DNA of 64,000 bases. Origin: Streptomyces lateritius (GTDB lineage: Bacteria > Actinomycetota > Actinomycetes > Streptomycetales > Streptomycetaceae). The position numbers and the translations under genes are program-made. How positions within the stretch are numbered: the first letter of the stretch is position 1; every line of letters begins with the position of its first letter. Shown in pieces: positions 7,621 through 17,251 of this stretch. The notes beneath the pieces were generated by a model. The model worked only from the letters and a program-made list of their open reading frames with translations. It was not told the DNA's origin and ran no database searches. The DNA lies in contig NZ_BMTO01000009.1 of NCBI RefSeq assembly GCF_014649715.1, forward strand, positions 62,001-126,000. The letters are read 5' to 3'.

Positions 7621-9953
7621 GCAGCGACGCGACCACCGCCACCACCGGCGCCGCCGCGGGCGCCCCGGTCCCGGCGCTCGACGGCCCCGCGCAGGAGGCG
7701 CCCGCCCACGGCATCGGCGCCTCCCTCTCCCCGGCCGACGCGCGGGCCAAGACCGAGGGCACCTTCCCGTACGCCTCCGACCTGTGGGCCGAGGGGCTGC
7801 TGTGGGCGGCGATCCTGCGGTCGCCGCACCCGCACGCCCGGATCCTCTCGATCGACACCACGGCCGCGGCCGAGATGCCCGGCGTACGGGCCGTGGTGAC
7901 CCATGCCGACGTGCCGGGGGAGCCGGCGTACGGCCGTACCGTCGCCGACCGGCCCGTCTTCGCCTCCGAACTCGTCCGCCACCACGGCGAGTCGATCGCC
8001 GCCGTGGCCGCCGACCACCCCGACACGGCCCGTCTCGCGGCGGCGGCCATCGCCGTCGAGTACGAGATCCTCGAACCGGTCACGGACCCCGAGAAGGCAT
8101 TCGCGGCCGAGCCGCTGCACCCGGACGGGAACCTGATCCGCCACATCCCGCTGCGCTTCGGCGACGAGGGGGCGACGGGCGAGGTCGTCGTCGAGGGGCT
8201 GTACCGGATCGGACGCCAGGACCCGGCGCCGATCGGCGCCGAGGCGGGCCTCGCCGTACCGCGCCCCGACGGCGGGGTGGAGATCTACACCGCGTCGACC
8301 GACCCGCACACCGACAGGGACCTGGCCGCGGCCTGCTTCGGCCTGCCGCCCGACCAGGTGAAGGTCGTGGTCACGGGCGTGCCGGGCGCGACGGGCGACC
8401 GTGAGGACCCCGGCTTTCAGATCCCGCTCGGCCTCCTCGCCCTGCGCACCGGCTGCCCGGTCAAGCTCACCGCCACGCGCGAGGAGTCCTTCCTCGGCCA
8501 TGCCCACCGCCACCCGACGCTGCTGCGCTACCGCCACCACGCGGACGCGGAGGGCCGCCTGGTGAAGGTGGAGGCGCAGATCCTCCTCGACGCCGGCGCC
8601 TACGCCGACGCCTCCTCGGAGTCCCTGGCCGCGGCGGTCTCCTTCGCCTGCGGCCCCTACGTCGTCCCGCACGCCTTCGTCGAGGGCTGGGCGGTCCGTA
8701 CGAACAACCCGCCGTCCGGCCATGTGCGGGGCGAAGGCGCCATGCAGGTGTGTGCCGCCTACGAGGCGCAGATGGACAAACTCGCCCTGAAACTCGGGCT
8801 CGACCCGGCGGAGCTGCGGCTGCGGAACGTCCTGGCGACCGGTGACATCCTGCCGACCGGCCAGACGGTGACGTGCCCCGCGCCCGTCGCCGAACTCCTC
8901 GCCGCCGTCCGCGACTTCCCGCTGCCGGCCCTTCCCCTGGACACCCCGGAGGAGGACTGGCTGCTCCCGGGCGGTCCGGAGGGGGCGGGCGAACCGGGCG
9001 CGGTGCGCCGGGGCGTCGGCTACGCCCTCGGCATGGTCCACATGCTCGGCGCGGAGGGCGCGGACGAGGTCTCGACGGCGACCGTGAAGGTCCAGGACGG
9101 GGTCGCGACGGTCCTCTGCGCGGCGGTGGAGACGGGTTCGGGCTTCTCGACCTTGGCGCGCCAGATCGTCCAGGAGATCCTGGGCCTGGAAGAGGTCCAC
9201 GTCGCCTCGGTGGACACGGACCAGCCCCCGGCGGGCCCGGCGACGCACGGCCGCCACACGTGGGTGTCGGGCGGGGCGGTGGAACGGGCCGCGAAGATGG
9301 TCCGCACCCAGCTTCTCCAGCCGCTGGCCCACAAGTTCGGCATGTCGACGGAGCTGCTGCAGATCACGGACGGCAAGATCACGTCGTACGACGGCATCCT
9401 GTCGATGACGGTCGCCGAGGCCATGGACGGCAAGGAACTCTGGGCCACGGCCCAGTGCCGCCCCCACCCGACCGAGCCCCTGGACGACTCGGGCCAGGGC
9501 GACGCCTTCGTGGGCCTGGCCTTCTGCGCGGTGCGCGCGGTGGTGGACGTCGACATCGAGCTGGGCTCGGTACGGGTGGTGGAGATGGCCGTCGCCCAGG
9601 ACGTCGGCCGCATCCTCAACCCGGCCCAGCTGAACGCCCGCATCGAGGCCGGCATCACGCAGGGCGTCGGCGCGGCCCTGACGGAGAACCTCCGCACGGC
9701 CCGCGGCCTGATCCGCCACCCCGACCTGACGGGCTACGCACTCCCGACATCCCTGGACGCCCCGGACATTCGCATCGTGAAACTGGTCGAGGAACGCGAC
9801 GTGGTCGCCCCCTTCGGCGCGAAACCGGCGAGCGCGGTCCCCGTGGTCACAGCCCCGGCGGCAGTCGCGTCAGCAGTACGCGCGGCCACCGGACGCCCCG
9901 TCAACCGCCTCCCGATCAGGGCCCAGGCGGCGGTGGGCGTACCCAATTCGTAA
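7617..9953 (+). CDS. Molybdenum hydroxylase large subunit, molybdopterin-binding
   Basis: The catalytic subunit (778 residues) of a xanthine/aldehyde/CO dehydrogenase-type enzyme binds the molybdopterin cofactor and oxidises its substrate by hydroxylation. The N-terminal a/b-hammerhead domain (about residues 35-150) is followed by two MoCo-binding domains. Family features include GEGAMQVCAAYEAQMDKLA, a Gly/Ser-rich VETGSGFSTLARQI region, and a C-terminal AVAQDVGRILNPAQL...GITQGVGAAL. GTG at 7617 overlaps the upstream stop by 4 bp (GTGA). The substrate cannot be deduced; purines are the commonest for this family in Streptomyces. Confidence 0.9.
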   Translation: MSSDATTATTGAAAGAPVPALDGPAQEAPAHGIGASLSPADARAKTEGTFPYASDLWAEGLLWAAILRSPHPHARILSIDTTAAAEMPGVRAVVTHADVPGEPAYGRTVADRPVFASELVRHHGESIAAVAADHPDTARLAAAAIAVEYEILEPVTDPEKAFAAEPLHPDGNLIRHIPLRFGDEGATGEVVVEGLYRIGRQDPAPIGAEAGLAVPRPDGGVEIYTASTDPHTDRDLAAACFGLPPDQVKVVVTGVPGATGDREDPGFQIPLGLLALRTGCPVKLTATREESFLGHAHRHPTLLRYRHHADAEGRLVKVEAQILLDAGAYADASSESLAAAVSFACGPYVVPHAFVEGWAVRTNNPPSGHVRGEGAMQVCAAYEAQMDKLALKLGLDPAELRLRNVLATGDILPTGQTVTCPAPVAELLAAVRDFPLPALPLDTPEEDWLLPGGPEGAGEPGAVRRGVGYALGMVHMLGAEGADEVSTATVKVQDGVATVLCAAVETGSGFSTLARQIVQEILGLEEVHVASVDTDQPPAGPATHGRHTWVSGGAVERAAKMVRTQLLQPLAHKFGMSTELLQITDGKITSYDGILSMTVAEAMDGKELWATAQCRPHPTEPLDDSGQGDAFVGLAFCAVRAVVDVDIELGSVRVVEMAVAQDVGRILNPAQLNARIEAGITQGVGAALTENLRTARGLIRHPDLTGYALPTSLDAPDIRIVKLVEERDVVAPFGAKPASAVPVVTAPAAVASAVRAATGRPVNRLPIRAQAAVGVPNS

Positions 9954-10051
9954 TCGTGTGATGCGCGTTGCTTCTGCAACCGGGAGGTGCGCGGTGTCAC
10001 TCCTCCTCGGTACAGTGAACCCCTAGGCTTTGTTAATACGGGGAGGCGTCG

Positions 10052-10585
10052 ATGGCGGAGGCGACGGACGGCGGGTCGAGCGGGGGTACGCCGGGATTCA
10101 TCCCGCCCATAGTCGGCGGGGTGTTCGGCGTGGCGGCGGCCGCCAAGAAACTGGTCGTCGAACTCGGCGAGATGGACAGCCTCAAGAAGCGGGTGGACAA
10201 GCTTCTCGAGGACTTCGGCACGTCACAGGCCGGTCCGGCGAAGATCGGCGACGAGTGGCTGGACAAGGACCGGCTCGGGGGACCCGGCTTCAAGGAGGCG
10301 GAGTTCCTCTACGGCTCGTACAACGTTGTCCGGGACCAGCTGGTGAAGTTCTCGAAGGTCCTGGAACTGCAGATGGAGAGCATGAAGCTCGCGATCCATG
10401 CCTCGCAGAACGGGTACCAGTCCATCGACGACGACATCCGCGCCCGGATGAAGCGGCTGAACAGCGAGATCGCCGACATCCAGAAGCGGGACGACCAGAG
10501 GGCCGGCGCGAAGGGCATGGGCGGCTCGTCCGACCAGCCGCTCCCGCAGGAGAAGTCGTCGGCCGGCGGCGAGAGCGACTACTAG
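10052..10585 (+). CDS. Hypothetical helical protein heading the ESX-like module
   Basis: A 177-residue protein I do not recognise. A Gly/Ser-rich start with a mildly hydrophobic segment (FIPPIVGGVFGVAAAAKKL) is followed by predicted amphipathic helices rich in Lys/Glu/Asp and a polar tail (GGSSDQPLPQEKSSAGGESDY). It has no signal peptide. It starts after GGGGAGG with good spacing and sits 33 bp upstream of a WXG-like gene, so it is probably the first gene of that operon. Its size and helical content suggest an ESX-type partner or chaperone; that is inference from neighbours. Confidence 0.75.
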   Translation: MAEATDGGSSGGTPGFIPPIVGGVFGVAAAAKKLVVELGEMDSLKKRVDKLLEDFGTSQAGPAKIGDEWLDKDRLGGPGFKEAEFLYGSYNVVRDQLVKFSKVLELQMESMKLAIHASQNGYQSIDDDIRARMKRLNSEIADIQKRDDQRAGAKGMGGSSDQPLPQEKSSAGGESDY

Positions 10586-10618
10586 TGCACTTCCAGAAGG
10601 AAACGGGGGAAGAGTCGA

Positions 10619-12124
10619 ATGGGTAGCAAGCCGGAGACACCGCAGGCGCAGGAGACGCCGCTCGAAGGCCTGACCAACGAGCAGCTGCTTGCGATGCTGA
10701 CCCCGCTGCAGAAGGACAGGGCGAGCCTCCTGTCCCAGAAGCTCACGGCGGCGGGCGACGAGATCCTGTCCATTGGCACGGACCTCCGTCTTCGCGCGTC
10801 CCTGCTGCGCTGGGACGGCGAGGGCGCGGACGCGTTCGTGGAGTGGACGGGAGCGACGGCTCTCGCCACGATGAAGCTCGGCGAGTACGCCAAGAAGGCC
10901 GGCACCTGCCTGAGCGACGTCGCGCAGGCGATCGCCGAGGCGTCGAGTGGCGTGGATGGCCTGGCCAAGTCGAGTGCGGGGGCGCAGAGCAGCTACACGA
11001 GCGCCCAGAAGGCCCTCCACGCGGCGAAGCACGACCCCGACGCGGGCAAGGACGCGGCCAAGGACGCCTCGTCGAAGATGGCGGCGGCGGAAGCGACCCG
11101 CGAGGCCACGCGCATCGCGGCGCTGATGAAGCTGCGGAGCCTGGGGCAGACGTACACGCACTCGGGGCAGCAGATCAACAAGGAGCCGGTACCGGAGTTT
11201 CCGCCTCCGGCGGGGTACTTGGGCAAGAGCTGGGTCGACAGTGGCGGCTACACGAACGTGTCCAGCAGCCCTTCGCGCAGCGGGGTGTCATCGCGTGCTG
11301 ACGACACCACCGGACGTTCGAGGACGACGGGCAGCAGGGACGAGTCCACCGTGGGCACGGTCGACAACGGCACGGTTCGCCCGGGCGAACCGACCAGGCC
11401 GGGCGAACCGACCAGGCCCGGCATTGTCGTTCCCGACCGCCCGGTCGACATGGAGATCGACGGCGTCGCGACCCTGCCCGAGCGGCCGACCGCCCCGACG
11501 GCGCCGCCCGCCCCGCTTGCGCCCAGGCCCGACGGCCTTGGCCCGCACACGGGTATCGCGACGCCGTTCCCGCCGACAACCTACCCCGGCGGCACCCAGC
11601 AAGGCACTCTGCCGCCGGGGGGGACCGGACGGACGGCGCCCGGCATGCGTGGCATCACCGGGCCTGGTATGCCTCCGGGTGGGACCGCTGCCTCGCGCAT
11701 GCCGCGTGACACCGGCATCGTCGGCGGCCGCGCGGTCCCGCCGAATTCAGGTCGTCCGACCGGCGGCATTCCGCGTGGCACCGTGATCGGCACCGAGAGT
11801 GGCGGCTACGGGCGTGGCATGGCGGGCGGCGGCATGGCCGGCGGGCACGGCGGCATCGGTGGGCAGGGTGGAACCGCAGCCGGCCGGCGTCTGGCCACGG
11901 AGACCGGTGGTGTCGTCGGCGGTCGCGCCCAGCACGCGGGACAGGGCGGCGCACGACCGTTCACCCCTGGCGGTTCCGGACTCGTCCGGGGCGGCCAGCC
12001 CGGCGTCCGCACCGGAGACGAACGTCGGGACGAGCGGAACGGGGAGCGTCCTGACTACCTGGTCGAGGACGAGGAGACCTGGCAGCCCGGCAGCCGTCGT
12101 ATCGTCCCCCCGGTCGTCGACTGA
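10619..12124 (+). CDS. WXG100-like protein with Pro/Gly-rich C-terminus
   Basis: The N-terminal ~190 residues are helical and carry a WxG motif, in LLRWDGEGADAFVEWTG, with the surrounding pattern typical of WXG100/PPE-type ESX substrates. From about residue 200 the chain becomes Pro/Gly/Arg/Thr-rich and disordered, with repeats such as RPGEPTRPGEPTRPG and GGMAGG. This architecture resembles PPE-like or ESX-associated proteins that reach the cell envelope. The gene lies 29 bp upstream of a mycosin-like protease, a common pairing. It has no Sec signal, as expected for a type VII substrate. Function is inferred from architecture only. Confidence 0.72.
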   Translation: MGSKPETPQAQETPLEGLTNEQLLAMLTPLQKDRASLLSQKLTAAGDEILSIGTDLRLRASLLRWDGEGADAFVEWTGATALATMKLGEYAKKAGTCLSDVAQAIAEASSGVDGLAKSSAGAQSSYTSAQKALHAAKHDPDAGKDAAKDASSKMAAAEATREATRIAALMKLRSLGQTYTHSGQQINKEPVPEFPPPAGYLGKSWVDSGGYTNVSSSPSRSGVSSRADDTTGRSRTTGSRDESTVGTVDNGTVRPGEPTRPGEPTRPGIVVPDRPVDMEIDGVATLPERPTAPTAPPAPLAPRPDGLGPHTGIATPFPPTTYPGGTQQGTLPPGGTGRTAPGMRGITGPGMPPGGTAASRMPRDTGIVGGRAVPPNSGRPTGGIPRGTVIGTESGGYGRGMAGGGMAGGHGGIGGQGGTAAGRRLATETGGVVGGRAQHAGQGGARPFTPGGSGLVRGGQPGVRTGDERRDERNGERPDYLVEDEETWQPGSRRIVPPVVD

Positions 12125-12152
12125 TCTCATAGGCAAGGACACGGAGAAGCGC

Positions 12153-13529
12153 ATGCGGACCAGCAGTGGACGGGCCATCGGTTCCGGTTCCCTCGTGGCA
12201 GCAACCATGGCCCTGACACTGCTGGGCATCGGCGCGACGCCGGCCCACGCGGAGACCGTGCGTGACCGGCAATGGCACTTGGATGCCATGAAGGCCGACG
12301 AGATGTGGAAGGTCAGCAAGGGGGAAGGCGTTGTCATTGCCGTCATCGACTCCGGCGTCGACAAGTCCGTTGCCGATCTCCGGGGCCAAGTTCTGCCCGG
12401 CAAGGACTACTCGCTTCTGAGCGGTGACGAGAACACCGACATCGACAACCATGGCACCAGCATGGCGGCCCTCATCGCCGGAACGGGGGCCCGAGGAGCT
12501 GCCGAGGGCTCGTTCGGCCTGGCGCCCGCCGCGAAGATCCTGCCCATTCGGATTCCGTACAGTCAGGAGCGGTGGTCCCAGAAGAACCGCGTCAAGGAAA
12601 CCTCTGCGCAGAGCATGGCGAAGGCCATTCGGTATGCGGCTGACTCGAAGGCCAAGATCATCAGCATCTCGGTGGCTGAGAGGAAGGACGGGCCGGAGCT
12701 CGCCGAAGCCGTCAAGTACGCCTTGGGCAAGAACAAGCTCATCTTCGCCGGTGTCGGAAACAGTGCCGACGAGGGCAATGGTGTGCTCTACCCCGCAGGA
12801 ACCCCGGGGGTTGTCGGCGTTGGCGGTCTGAATCGGAAGGCTGCCTGGTGGCCGGAGTCGCAATCGGGTCCACAGGTCGACCTCGCGGCGCCGGCCGAAG
12901 GCATCATCAAGGCGTGTTCCGGCGGCACTCAGCTCTGCGATGGTGACGGAACCAGCAACGCCACCGCCCTCGCCTCCGCTTCCGCCGCGCTCATCTGGGC
13001 TGAGCACCCCGACTGGACCAACAACCAGGTCCTCCGCGTCATGCTCAACACCGCGGGCAAGCCCAAGAGCGGAGAGAAGCGCACCGATCTCATCGGCTAT
13101 GGTGCGGTGCGGCCCCGTATCGCCCTGGCGACGCCCGGGGATCCCGGGCCCGCCGATGTCTACCCGCTGCCCGATCTCGCCGCCGCCGAGCCCAAGGCGC
13201 CGTCCGCGAGCGCCTCTTCGGGGCCCGCCCCCGCAGAGCAGGGCAAGGGGTCCGAGAGCGACAGGCCGGCCGCGGCGGCCCCCGCCGCGGCGTCCGACAG
13301 CAGCAGCGGCACCGGCGTCTGGATCGCGCTCGGCGTAGGTGCCGCGCTGCTCGTCGGTGGAGCGGTGGCAGCGTTGGTCGTCCGCGCCCGTCGCCGCGGT
13401 GCCACTTCCGCGCATCAGCCTCCGATGATGCCGCGGTACGCCCCCTCCTACGGCCACCAGCCCCAGCCGGCTCCGTATCAGCAGAACCCCCCGTACGGAA
13501 CGCCCCCCGGGCCGGGGCAACCCGGCTGA
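12153..13529 (+). CDS. Mycosin-like subtilisin (S8), type VII secretion associated, copy 1
   Basis: Membrane-anchored serine protease of the mycosin (MycP) type, 458 residues. A Sec signal ends near ATPAHA; the subtilase domain has D66 (AVIDSGVD), H100 (NHGTSMAALIAG), oxyanion Asn203 and Ser268 (GTSNATALASA). An Ala/Pro/Ser linker, one C-terminal helix (about 389-411) and an Arg-rich, then Pro/Tyr/Gln-rich cytoplasmic tail follow. The active-site Ser motif lacks the Pro of the usual GTSxAxP. Start ATG at 12153 has GGAG 6 bp upstream. A close paralogue lies at 17252 and a truncated third copy at 19149. No ESX core genes are nearby. Confidence 0.88.
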   Translation: MRTSSGRAIGSGSLVAATMALTLLGIGATPAHAETVRDRQWHLDAMKADEMWKVSKGEGVVIAVIDSGVDKSVADLRGQVLPGKDYSLLSGDENTDIDNHGTSMAALIAGTGARGAAEGSFGLAPAAKILPIRIPYSQERWSQKNRVKETSAQSMAKAIRYAADSKAKIISISVAERKDGPELAEAVKYALGKNKLIFAGVGNSADEGNGVLYPAGTPGVVGVGGLNRKAAWWPESQSGPQVDLAAPAEGIIKACSGGTQLCDGDGTSNATALASASAALIWAEHPDWTNNQVLRVMLNTAGKPKSGEKRTDLIGYGAVRPRIALATPGDPGPADVYPLPDLAAAEPKAPSASASSGPAPAEQGKGSESDRPAAAAPAAASDSSSGTGVWIALGVGAALLVGGAVAALVVRARRRGATSAHQPPMMPRYAPSYGHQPQPAPYQQNPPYGTPPGPGQPG

Positions 13530-13721
13530 GGCCGCGTCTCTTGGGGGCCGGAGATTGCGTTCGTGAAGTAGTAGTGCGCAGGTCGTGAAGGGGCCGGGGA
13601 TCCCTGGGTTTTTCAGGAGGCGACCGGCGAGCTCGGCACGGGCGGGCTAGGATCATTCCGTCTTCGTGGGCGAGAAAACTTGCTGAGGCGAAGTAGAGAA
13701 GGCCACCACTTCGGGGGAATC

Positions 13722-14147
13722 ATGTCGTTCGACGACGAGTGGGCGTCCGTGCGTACGAAGGCCGAGGTCGATGTGACCATGCGGCTCAACCAGGTGCCGG
13801 CCGATCCGGGAGGCGGAAGCGGGAACGCCGACCTCGGTGTCGATCAGGGCAAGCTCGGTGCCATCGGGAGTGCCGCCTACGCACTCCACGGCCGGCTGGC
13901 GAAGGACGGGAGCCACGCCCGGACGAACACTTCGGAGGCGGCGACCGGTATGTCCACCAGCGGCTTCCGTACCGGCTCCGCGATGGCGACCGTGCAGGAA
14001 ACCTGGGGTTCTCAACTCAGCACGCTGCTCGACGCGTGCGCCAACATCTCCAACCATCTGGACTACAGCGCCGCCTCCCACGCCAAGGAAGAAGCGGACA
14101 TCAAGGCGGCCCTCGCCGCCTCGCAGATCAACGAGTATCTGAAGTAG
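13722..14147 (+). CDS. WXG100-like small helical protein
   Basis: A 141-residue helical protein without a signal peptide, beginning MSFDDEWASVRTKAEVDVTMRLNQ. The C-terminal half (VQETWGSQLSTLLDACANISNHL) has the W-G pattern and spacing of WXG100 helical hairpins. It lies 18 bp upstream of a 781-residue protein, so the two are probably co-expressed and may form a secreted or chaperoned pair, as small ESX proteins do with large substrates. No homologue with known function is recognised. Confidence 0.72.
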   Translation: MSFDDEWASVRTKAEVDVTMRLNQVPADPGGGSGNADLGVDQGKLGAIGSAAYALHGRLAKDGSHARTNTSEAATGMSTSGFRTGSAMATVQETWGSQLSTLLDACANISNHLDYSAASHAKEEADIKAALAASQINEYLK

Positions 14148-14165
14148 GGGCGGGGAGCAGGAGCC

Positions 14166-16511
14166 GTGCTGACCTTTGACAACGTCTACCAGGCGCCTCT
14201 CGACAAGATGAAGGCCGCGGCCGACAACTGGTCGGAGATGAAGGGCAAGCTGGAGAAGCTCGCCGAGGACGCCCGTACGACCATGGCCGCCAAGGCCAAG
14301 GACGAGTACTGGCGCGGTGTGAACGCCGAGGTGACGAAGCCGTTCGTCGACAAGACGGCGAAGGAGTTCGATGACGCGGCGAAGGCCGCCGGTGGTATCC
14401 ACCGAATCCTCGAGGACGGCTACAACGCCTTCAAGAAGGCGAAGGACGACCTCAAGAAGATCGTCGACGTCGACGCCCCCGCTCAGCACCTGCTCGTGAA
14501 GCCGGACGGCAAGGTCGAGGCGAGGAACCCGCTGTCAGCGATCAAAGACCCTGGCGCGCGGCACGACCCGGACTATCCCGAGCTGGTACGCAAGGAGCGT
14601 GCCGCGATCGATGCGATGCAGCGGCGGATCGACTCGATCCTCGAGACCTGTGACGACGCCGACGTGGCCTGCTCCAACGCGCTGAAGGCCAACATCACCG
14701 GCGACAAGCACAACTTCAGCGCTCCCAAGTACGGCAGCATCGACGCTGAAGAGGCCCAGCGCGCACTCGACCTGGCCAAGAAGGGCCGAGCCCTCTCCCA
14801 CGAGGAGCTTGAGCGGCTCAATGAGCTGCTCAAGGACAACAGTTCGTCCAAGGACTTCTCCCGGACGTTCTACAACGGGCTCGGGCCCAAGGGCTCGCTG
14901 GAGTTCTTCGGACAGCTCTCCACAGATACGTACGAGTACGGCAAGCTCGACGAGCAGCGCCTCAAGGACGTCCAGGAGCTTCAGAGGAACCTCGGTCTCA
15001 ACCTTGCCGCCGCCACCCAGGGTGGCGACAAGTGGACGGAGAACTGGTCCGCCGAGATGCGCAAGCTCGGCACCGAGCGCGTCCCGCTGGCCAAGAACGA
15101 CTACAACGGCCCCTTCGGTTACCAGTTGCTCGGCGGCATCATGCGCAACGGCAACTACGACCCGAAGTTCCTCAACCCGATCGTCGAGCATGTGACGCAG
15201 CTGCACGCCAAGGACCCGGACCTATTCGCCGGTAACAAGAGGTTCGGCGGGTGGCAGCCGAATCCCTTCAACCCGTCAGGGGTCAACGGCGCCGGCTACG
15301 ACCCGATGGTGTCGATGCTGGAGGCCCTCGGTCACAGTCCGGAGGCTGCGAAGCAGTTCTTCTCGGCCGAACCCACCTCGTACAAGGAGGACGGCGCTCC
15401 CGGCGGGGACCTCAGCCTCGGCAAGAACAAGGACGGCGAGGACATCACCACCTACCTCGAGTTCTTTGCCAACGAGAAGTACGAGCGCTTCCCGGATGTC
15501 GATAGTCACCATCCGGACGAGGTGAAGAAGTCGGCGGACTTCATGCCCGACGCCCTCGGACACGCACTGGAAGCGGCGACCCTCGGTCACGCCTGGGACG
15601 ATCCGAACCCGAAGTTCGGCCGGGACGAGACGACGGCCAAGATCATGAAGGACGTCGTTGCCACCTACGGCGATGCGGAACTCCTGAAGAAGCACCAGTC
15701 CTCGATGGCCGACAGCCTCGGCACCATGGGTGCCGGTTACATTGATGACCTCAACTGGGCTCTGACGAAGAACGATCCGGAGAATGTCTACGCGCCGAAG
15801 AGTCTGGACGCGGAGGTGAGAGCGGCACATCCCGAGTTCGGTCGCGAGGCGACGGTCGCGTTCCTGAGTGCCTTGGGGCAGCACCCGGACGCCTACGCGA
15901 CTGTTTCCACCGCCGAACGCATCTACGCCACCAGCGTATTGGAGGCCCAGGTCGGTTCGGACGGCCAGATCAACGAGGGGCGCGCCAAATCGGCCGTATA
16001 CACCAGCGGCATGTTGCAGGGCCTGTTGGACCAGGCGCGTGCTGACCAGGTCGAGGCCGAGGGCATGAAGGTCCACGAGGACTACGAGAAAGCCCAGGCG
16101 AAGAAATCCGCTTGGATCGGCTTCGGCACCACTGCGGCCATCGCAGCCGGCGTGGCATTTCTGCCAGCGACCGCTGCGGCCGCGGGTGCGGCTGCCGTGC
16201 TTGTCCCGCTCGCGGTCGAGACAGGGAGCGGCGCCATGGAGACGTTGGCGGGGCAGGTGATCGGCGACTGGTCCGACAAGTCTGCCGAGAAGCACAAGGA
16301 CGACATCGAGGGCGGGATCCGGGAGGAGAAGACCTCGCTCTATACGGCGGGCAGGTACAGTGCCGAGGCGCCCATGGAGCGCTTCGTCATGCAGCATCGG
16401 AGCCAGGTGGGTGACGACTTCAAGCAGGAACTCATCGAGTCGTCGGACCACGGGTACATCCAGGGGAATTCCCGAGAGAACCAGCAGGGCAATGACCCGC
16501 AGACGGATTGA
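14166..16511 (+). CDS. Large helical ESX-associated protein with hydrophobic segment (putative effector)
   Basis: A 781-residue protein starting at GTG 14166 with purine-rich GGGGAGCAGGAG upstream. The first ~150 residues are charged helices resembling an ESX/LXG-type N-terminus. The middle is mixed and includes PFGYQLLGGIMRNGNYDPKF and YDPMVSMLEALGHSPEAAK, which recall large uncharacterised actinobacterial proteins found with WXG100 partners. A hydrophobic stretch follows at about 650-690 (WIGFGTTAAIAAGVAFLPAT). The polar C-terminus shows no toxin motif I recognise. It has no signal peptide. Co-transcribed with the WXG-like gene upstream. It could be a secreted effector or a structural component. 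Confidence 0.68.
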   Translation: MLTFDNVYQAPLDKMKAAADNWSEMKGKLEKLAEDARTTMAAKAKDEYWRGVNAEVTKPFVDKTAKEFDDAAKAAGGIHRILEDGYNAFKKAKDDLKKIVDVDAPAQHLLVKPDGKVEARNPLSAIKDPGARHDPDYPELVRKERAAIDAMQRRIDSILETCDDADVACSNALKANITGDKHNFSAPKYGSIDAEEAQRALDLAKKGRALSHEELERLNELLKDNSSSKDFSRTFYNGLGPKGSLEFFGQLSTDTYEYGKLDEQRLKDVQELQRNLGLNLAAATQGGDKWTENWSAEMRKLGTERVPLAKNDYNGPFGYQLLGGIMRNGNYDPKFLNPIVEHVTQLHAKDPDLFAGNKRFGGWQPNPFNPSGVNGAGYDPMVSMLEALGHSPEAAKQFFSAEPTSYKEDGAPGGDLSLGKNKDGEDITTYLEFFANEKYERFPDVDSHHPDEVKKSADFMPDALGHALEAATLGHAWDDPNPKFGRDETTAKIMKDVVATYGDAELLKKHQSSMADSLGTMGAGYIDDLNWALTKNDPENVYAPKSLDAEVRAAHPEFGREATVAFLSALGQHPDAYATVSTAERIYATSVLEAQVGSDGQINEGRAKSAVYTSGMLQGLLDQARADQVEAEGMKVHEDYEKAQAKKSAWIGFGTTAAIAAGVAFLPATAAAAGAAAVLVPLAVETGSGAMETLAGQVIGDWSDKSAEKHKDDIEGGIREEKTSLYTAGRYSAEAPMERFVMQHRSQVGDDFKQELIESSDHGYIQGNSRENQQGNDPQTD

Positions 16512-16515
16512 CCGC

Positions 16516-17193
16516 ATGACAGGGGCGATGCGTTTCATGCGAAGGGGAGTTAGGTCGGCGTCCGTGGTCCTGGCTTCCTGCGTTCTTCTTGGGGCGTGCG
16601 GGGGCGGGGAAGAGGAGCCGAGAGTGACTGCCCAGCACCAGTGCGACGGCACCATCTCGCCGGGCGCGGCCGGTGCGCTCGAGAAGGTATTGAATACCAG
16701 GAAGTTCAACCACGCCCCTGGGGGCTGGCTGACCAGGACCACGGAGCAGCTGCAAGCGGATTACGATGCCCGTGCCAGATGGACGCTGAAATTGCACCGA
16801 TGCAAAGTCCATGCCGACCCGGGTCCCGAGGATCTGGCCATCGACTTCGGTCTGTATGACAACTCCGACCTGGTCGGGAACGGGCGTATCAGCAATATGC
16901 ACCCGTACGAGATGGGCATCGAAGCTCATGCGGGTTTCATGAAGGCTTATATCTTTGCGGAGTGCGTGAGTCCGCAACTGAAGGGTTCTCAGGAGCGACC
17001 CGCCCGAATCAGGGGGACGTTGAACGTGGGAACCCCGGTGCCTTCGGACACCGTCGCCACCCGCGAGGCCAACCTCACCGTGCTTCATTCCGTCGCACTT
17101 GCCGTGGTCAAGAAGCTGGGCTGCGAGAACAACGCGGGTCTGCCCGACAAGCCGGTCCTCAAGGCCAAGTCAATTACTCACAGTGCGGGATGA
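16516..17193 (+). CDS. Hypothetical lipoprotein
   Basis: About 225 residues with a lipoprotein signal: a basic start (MRFMRRGVRS), a hydrophobic core and lipobox LLGAC, followed by GGGEEEP. The mature part has several cysteines (QHQCDG, HRCKVHAD, AECVSPQ, GCENNAG) that may form disulfides. The family is not recognised. It begins 4 bp after the large helical protein and lies just before the second mycosin, so it belongs to the same module. The 300 bp at 16872-17171 recur almost exactly at 18762-19061. ATG at 16528 is an alternative start that keeps the signal. Confidence 0.78.
   Translation: MTGAMRFMRRGVRSASVVLASCVLLGACGGGEEEPRVTAQHQCDGTISPGAAGALEKVLNTRKFNHAPGGWLTRTTEQLQADYDARARWTLKLHRCKVHADPGPEDLAIDFGLYDNSDLVGNGRISNMHPYEMGIEAHAGFMKAYIFAECVSPQLKGSQERPARIRGTLNVGTPVPSDTVATREANLTVLHSVALAVVKKLGCENNAGLPDKPVLKAKSITHSAG
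16872..17171 (+). repeat. 300-bp direct repeat, copy A (copy B 18762-19061)
   Basis: Two direct copies 1,890 bp apart with two mismatches seen by eye. Copy A is inside the intact lipoprotein gene, copy B inside its remnant. Near-identity implies recent duplication or gene conversion; recombination between them would delete mycosin copy 2. Confidence 0.9.
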
Positions 17194-17251
17194 GCCGTTT
17201 GTCGTCGGCGGCAGAGGCCCCCGGTCGTCGATCGACCAAATGGAGAAACGC

